Position numbers and translations under genes: made by a program. Shown here one piece after another: positions 22,868 to 23,077 of a stretch of 23,077 nucleotides of DNA (positions are counted from its first letter, which is position 1; the number at the start of each line of letters is the position of its first letter). This DNA comes from Streptomyces niger (GTDB lineage: Bacteria; Actinomycetota; Actinomycetes; Streptomycetales; Streptomycetaceae), in NCBI RefSeq assembly GCF_000718305.1, contig NZ_JOFQ01000042.1, positions 1 to 23,077 on the forward strand, in the 5' to 3' direction. Under the pieces are notes generated by a model. It was given only the letters and a program-made list of their open reading frames with translations, was not told the DNA's origin and searched no databases.

Positions 22868-23077
22868 GCGCTTTCCCTTCGTCGGGCACCGAAATCAGTG
22901 TGAGTCGGCTCGGTGATCACTGCCCTACGTGCGCGCCGGCACGTCGAAACCGTGCTAACTCAGATAATCGAAGGCCAACTAGGTCGTTTCTGATGGCTCT
23001 TGTCAGCAGGGTGGACCAGGCCGTGGTGAGGGCATGCGTCCGGCATGGTGCGACGACATGAACTGAGCGACGCGCAG

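Noticed and set aside
1..23077. CRISPR arrays, tRNA, rRNA, integrase or attachment sites
   Set aside because: I saw no regular spaced repeats, cloverleaf, conserved rRNA block or recombinase gene on reading both strands.

Overview
The window is high-GC actinobacterial DNA, almost certainly from Streptomyces or a close relative. The evidence is strong G/C bias at third codon positions, frequent GTG starts, an RppA-type type III polyketide synthase beside a cytochrome P450, DUF6192 and DUF6247 family proteins, a calerythrin-like EF-hand protein and a helicase-associated-domain fragment. There are no rRNA or tRNA genes, no CRISPR array and no intact transposase. The mix of small regulators, short-chain dehydrogenases, orphan genes and broken genes fits an accessory chromosomal arm.

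Layout. 1-960: remnants of a helicase-associated-domain protein and of a zinc-type alcohol dehydrogenase. 990-3750 (- strand): a broken zinc-finger-like gene, an ArsR-like winged-helix regulator and a membrane acyltransferase, with a long palindrome in front of the acyltransferase. 3794-4729 (-): an ATP-dependent DNA ligase cut short by an in-frame TGA just before motif VI. 5410-6187 (+): a GAF/ANTAR-type gene with two frameshifts. 6452-10490: two redox/regulator modules. One is an SDR divergent from a TetR regulator. The other is a two-gene SDR operon divergent from a second TetR regulator, with clear palindromes in the shared promoter region. 10601-12395 (-): three orphan genes, including a DUF6192 gene with a frameshift near its start. 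13050-15486 (+): the clearest biosynthetic unit, a CYP158-like P450 followed 28 bases later by RppA (1,3,6,8-tetrahydroxynaphthalene synthase). 15690-17362 (-): a broken lipid kinase and a frameshifted HdeD-like membrane protein. 17960-20679: a four-EF-hand protein converging on a large NB-ARC/TPR-type ATPase. 21090-22867 (-): a toxin-antitoxin-like pair, small orphan genes, two tandem hairpins and an atypical NarL-type response regulator.

How the genes work together. The P450-RppA operon should make tetrahydroxynaphthalene/flaviolin and couple it oxidatively into a melanin-like pigment. The SDR/TetR modules look like self-contained, locally repressed redox switches. The response regulator has a degenerate receiver and no kinase in the window.

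A caution runs through the whole window. At least six genes are interrupted by single-base changes, mostly apparent losses in or near G/C runs, and in several cases restoring exactly one base gives a whole reading frame. This is either real decay or indel error in the assembly, and reads would settle it. I did not find a convincing wholly new multi-gene system. The best candidates for novelty are the SDR pair with a YxxxR member, the DUF6192-linked orphan genes, the tandem hairpins and the degenerate receiver.
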